64,000 nucleotides of DNA from Lenisia limosa. Lineage: Eukaryota > Breviatea. Location: assembly GCA_001655205.1 (NCBI GenBank), contig LPNZ01009518.1, forward strand, positions 27,038-91,037, read 5' to 3'. Positions 62,112 to 64,000 of this stretch are shown one piece after another (within the stretch, counting starts at the first letter, position 1; each line of letters starts with the position of its first letter). The notes below the pieces were generated by a model that worked only from the letters and a program-made list of their open reading frames with translations, had not been told where the DNA came from and searched no databases. A program made the position numbers and the translations under genes.

Positions 62112-63952
62112 TCAGTAGAGGCACTCAGGACTATACTCCATGATGAGGGCCATTATGCAAGGAAATGAATGAATGTCGGTGTCACCAAACTCAGGATTGT
62201 CCTGTTCAATAAGCGAGATTGGTGATAAAATGGCAATTTACTATTTGTGATCAGATAGCAATGAGGTGTAACCTACAAAGGAGTATGTTTGGCACTCAGC
62301 ATTGTTCTTGAGCAGAATCAGCGCAGATGAGACAGCTTCATTATCGCACGCCCAAAGAAGGGAGGTGGAAAACTAAAACATGACTAAGAAGTCAGAATAC
62401 CCCCACAGAGTTGTCACCAGGATTGTCTACATCAGCACCCGATTCAATCAAATACTCCACAATGTTGTCATTTCCCCTGGTACAAGCTGAGTTGAGCGGA
62501 GTTCCAAGCTTGACGAATCAAAAGGCAAGCTCCCCTACAGTTGGGCTGTTTATTTCTAAATTTGCACCATGTTCAACTAAGACTTTTACAGTGTCAATAT
62601 GTCCATTAAAACATGCCCAATTGAGAGCAGAATCACCCTAGAATGTGAATCCATTTTGAAAGTAACACACATCGTCATTTTGAGAATCGGCTTGAATACC
62701 CTTCAACAGAAGATGTCGGACAAGAGACACACTACCTGCGTCAGCAGCCCAATGCAGCATTGTCATCTTCTTGAAATATAAATTAAAGGCAATAAAAATT
62801 ACACTAAATTCTGTAATAATTGAGTTGAGTGAAATGGGGGGGGGGGTTACGACATGAAAGCAAGAATTGAGAAAGTCATAATTCACGCAGTAATGAGCTT
62901 ATTCTCTTTCAGTGGACCAACCTGTTTATCAACATAGTAAATATCAGCTCCATAATTGATGAGACGCCACGCAATGTTAGGCTGACGACACTCTATTGCT
63001 ACTAATAATGCTGATTTTCCTTTCTATAAAGGTCAGCGATGACCTCACAAACCTCATTCACGATGGAGATGTCAATTTGTTTGCAACTCAAAAGAAATTC
63101 AACAATATTCTCAAAAAAAGTACTTGCCAACGTTAGTGGGGTAGATCCCTATGATTATTTAGGAACAACTGCACAATTGGGCAACCTTTTGTGTCGGCCT
63201 TGACTCCACTCACATCACAATTTTGACAATTGACATCAGCCCCATTCGATACCAGGTACTCCACAACATCTTGATGACCATTGTGACAAGCCATATGAAG
63301 GGGAGTCTCAAGCTAAGGAATTATGCATCTAATTTTGAATATGATTTGAACGCTACATGCCTGTTGAATGAGCCCATATACATAACATGATAAACAAAAA
63401 TCGTTCTAATTTTCTTGACGAAGAGCATAAAAAGAGAAAAACGAAAAACCTTGAATGGAACCGTGAAATTTTTTTTTAAAAAAAGTGAGTATTATCTATG
63501 TCAATATGAAAATTGTGATTATATCTTTTGATATGGTATATCGATATAGCTTGTTGAAAAAATATGTTATTAAATCATCACTATTTGAGACTGCTTGCAA
63601 GTCAAGTGGTATTTTGTAACTGGGAAGTCCATTTCAAGCATACCATATTACAATATTTTGCATTTCTACCTACCGTAGGAGTTTTGTGATTAACATCAGC
63701 ACCATTTTGCACCAAAAACTTCACAATGTCAAGGTAGCCCTTTTTACAGGCTTGCATGATTGGATTCCACTGCGAATATTAGGTCCCACTTTCACCAACA
63801 TATTGTTCATTGTAATGCGGGAGTTCACCACTGATTTCTACCAAGTCCTTGACTGCATGGAAACAACCTTTGTTAATGGCTTTTTTGAATTCCTGGGGGA
63901 TAAGTCCAGATCTCATTGCACATAAACAGAGGCCAACCTCAAATATGGACAT
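62112..63952 (-). CDS. Ankyrin-repeat protein
   Basis: Starts MSIFEVGLCLCAMRSGLIPQ at 63950-63952. About eight ankyrin units follow in separate exons: PIMQACKKGYLDIVKFLVQN with GADVNHKT (about 63690-63770), TPLHMACHNGHQDVVEYLVS with NGADVNCQN (about 63215-63310), ENIVEFLLSCKQIDISIVNE, SALLVAIECRQPNIAWRLIN (about 62955-63020), MLHWAADAGSVSLVRHLLLK (about 62700-62765), SALNWACFNGHIDTVKVLVE (about 62570-62635), TPLNSACTRGNDNIVEYLIE and TSLLWACDNEAVSSALILLK (about 62295-62370). A last exon, DNPEFGDTDIHSFPCIMALI, ends at 62112; an alternative stop is 62241. Probably a scaffold; no other domain is seen. Upstream exons beyond the window edge cannot be excluded. Confidence 0.8.
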
Positions 63953-64000
63953 CTTTCGGGTGCTTGGGCTTGGGGATATGTTCTTATGTCCAAGTGAGTG

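Noticed and set aside
1-64000. tRNA genes, rRNA, CRISPR arrays, bacterial operons or viral genes
   Set aside because: Looked for cloverleaf ends, spaced repeats and viral hallmark motifs on both strands and found none that hold up.

Overview
This window is nuclear DNA from a eukaryote, probably a free-living unicellular one. Coding sequence is cut into many short exons. The introns are very short (about 25-70 nt), begin GT and end TTTAG or CAG, and several carry a CTAAC-like branch site near the 3' end. Genes lie on both strands with almost no space between them: three convergent pairs end 32, 48 and about 130 bp apart. The gene set (a bromodomain/WD-repeat BRWD/PHIP homologue, a soluble adenylyl cyclase homologue, a membrane receptor of guanylyl-cyclase layout, a TRIC channel and a phospholipase B-like protein) fits an amoebozoan or a unicellular relative of animals better than a plant or a typical fungus. 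A protosteloid amoebozoan is my best guess, at low confidence. I saw no rRNA, tRNA or CRISPR. Thirteen runs of N interrupt the window, several beside homopolymers, so some exons are missing.

Layout. 1-3.1 kb: 3' part of an IQ-motif, Ser/Pro-rich protein (+). 3.5-4.45 kb: small coiled-coil protein (-) with a tandem duplication at an exon edge. 4.6-9.1 kb: unrecognised helical protein (+). 9.5-14.75 kb: one or two unrecognised proteins (-) around a repeat-rich core. 15.0-17.7 kb: secreted phospholipase B-like hydrolase (+). 17.8-22.3 kb: MMS19 (-). 22.8-23.5 kb: small, possibly mitochondrial protein (-). 23.8-31.5 kb: BRWD/PHIP homologue (+). 31.6-33.8 kb: Tcd-type tRNA t6A dehydratase (-). 34.0-39.8 kb: long coiled-coil protein (+). 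39.9-42.6 kb: ferric reductase/NADPH oxidase (-). 43.2-49.9 kb: receptor with ANF-type ectodomain, one membrane span, pseudokinase and degenerate cyclase domain (+). 50.4-60.3 kb: ADCY10-like double cyclase plus ATPase (-). 60.9-62.1 kb: TRIC/TMEM38 channel (+). 62.1-63.95 kb: ankyrin-repeat protein (-).

A family of roughly 70-100 bp palindromic elements (MITE-like) recurs in introns. Two copies carry exact 8-bp target duplications. A second palindromic element with TTAA at both ends lies near the 3' end of the receptor gene.

Functional themes are second-messenger signalling (receptor cyclase-like protein, soluble adenylyl cyclase, TRIC channel, oxidoreductase) on the right and housekeeping genes (MMS19, Tcd, BRWD) in the middle. 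The neighbourhoods are ordinary eukaryotic gene order, so adjacency is weak evidence for shared function. All gene models were joined by hand from exon frames and splice signals; coordinates are outer bounds from first to last codon and include introns.
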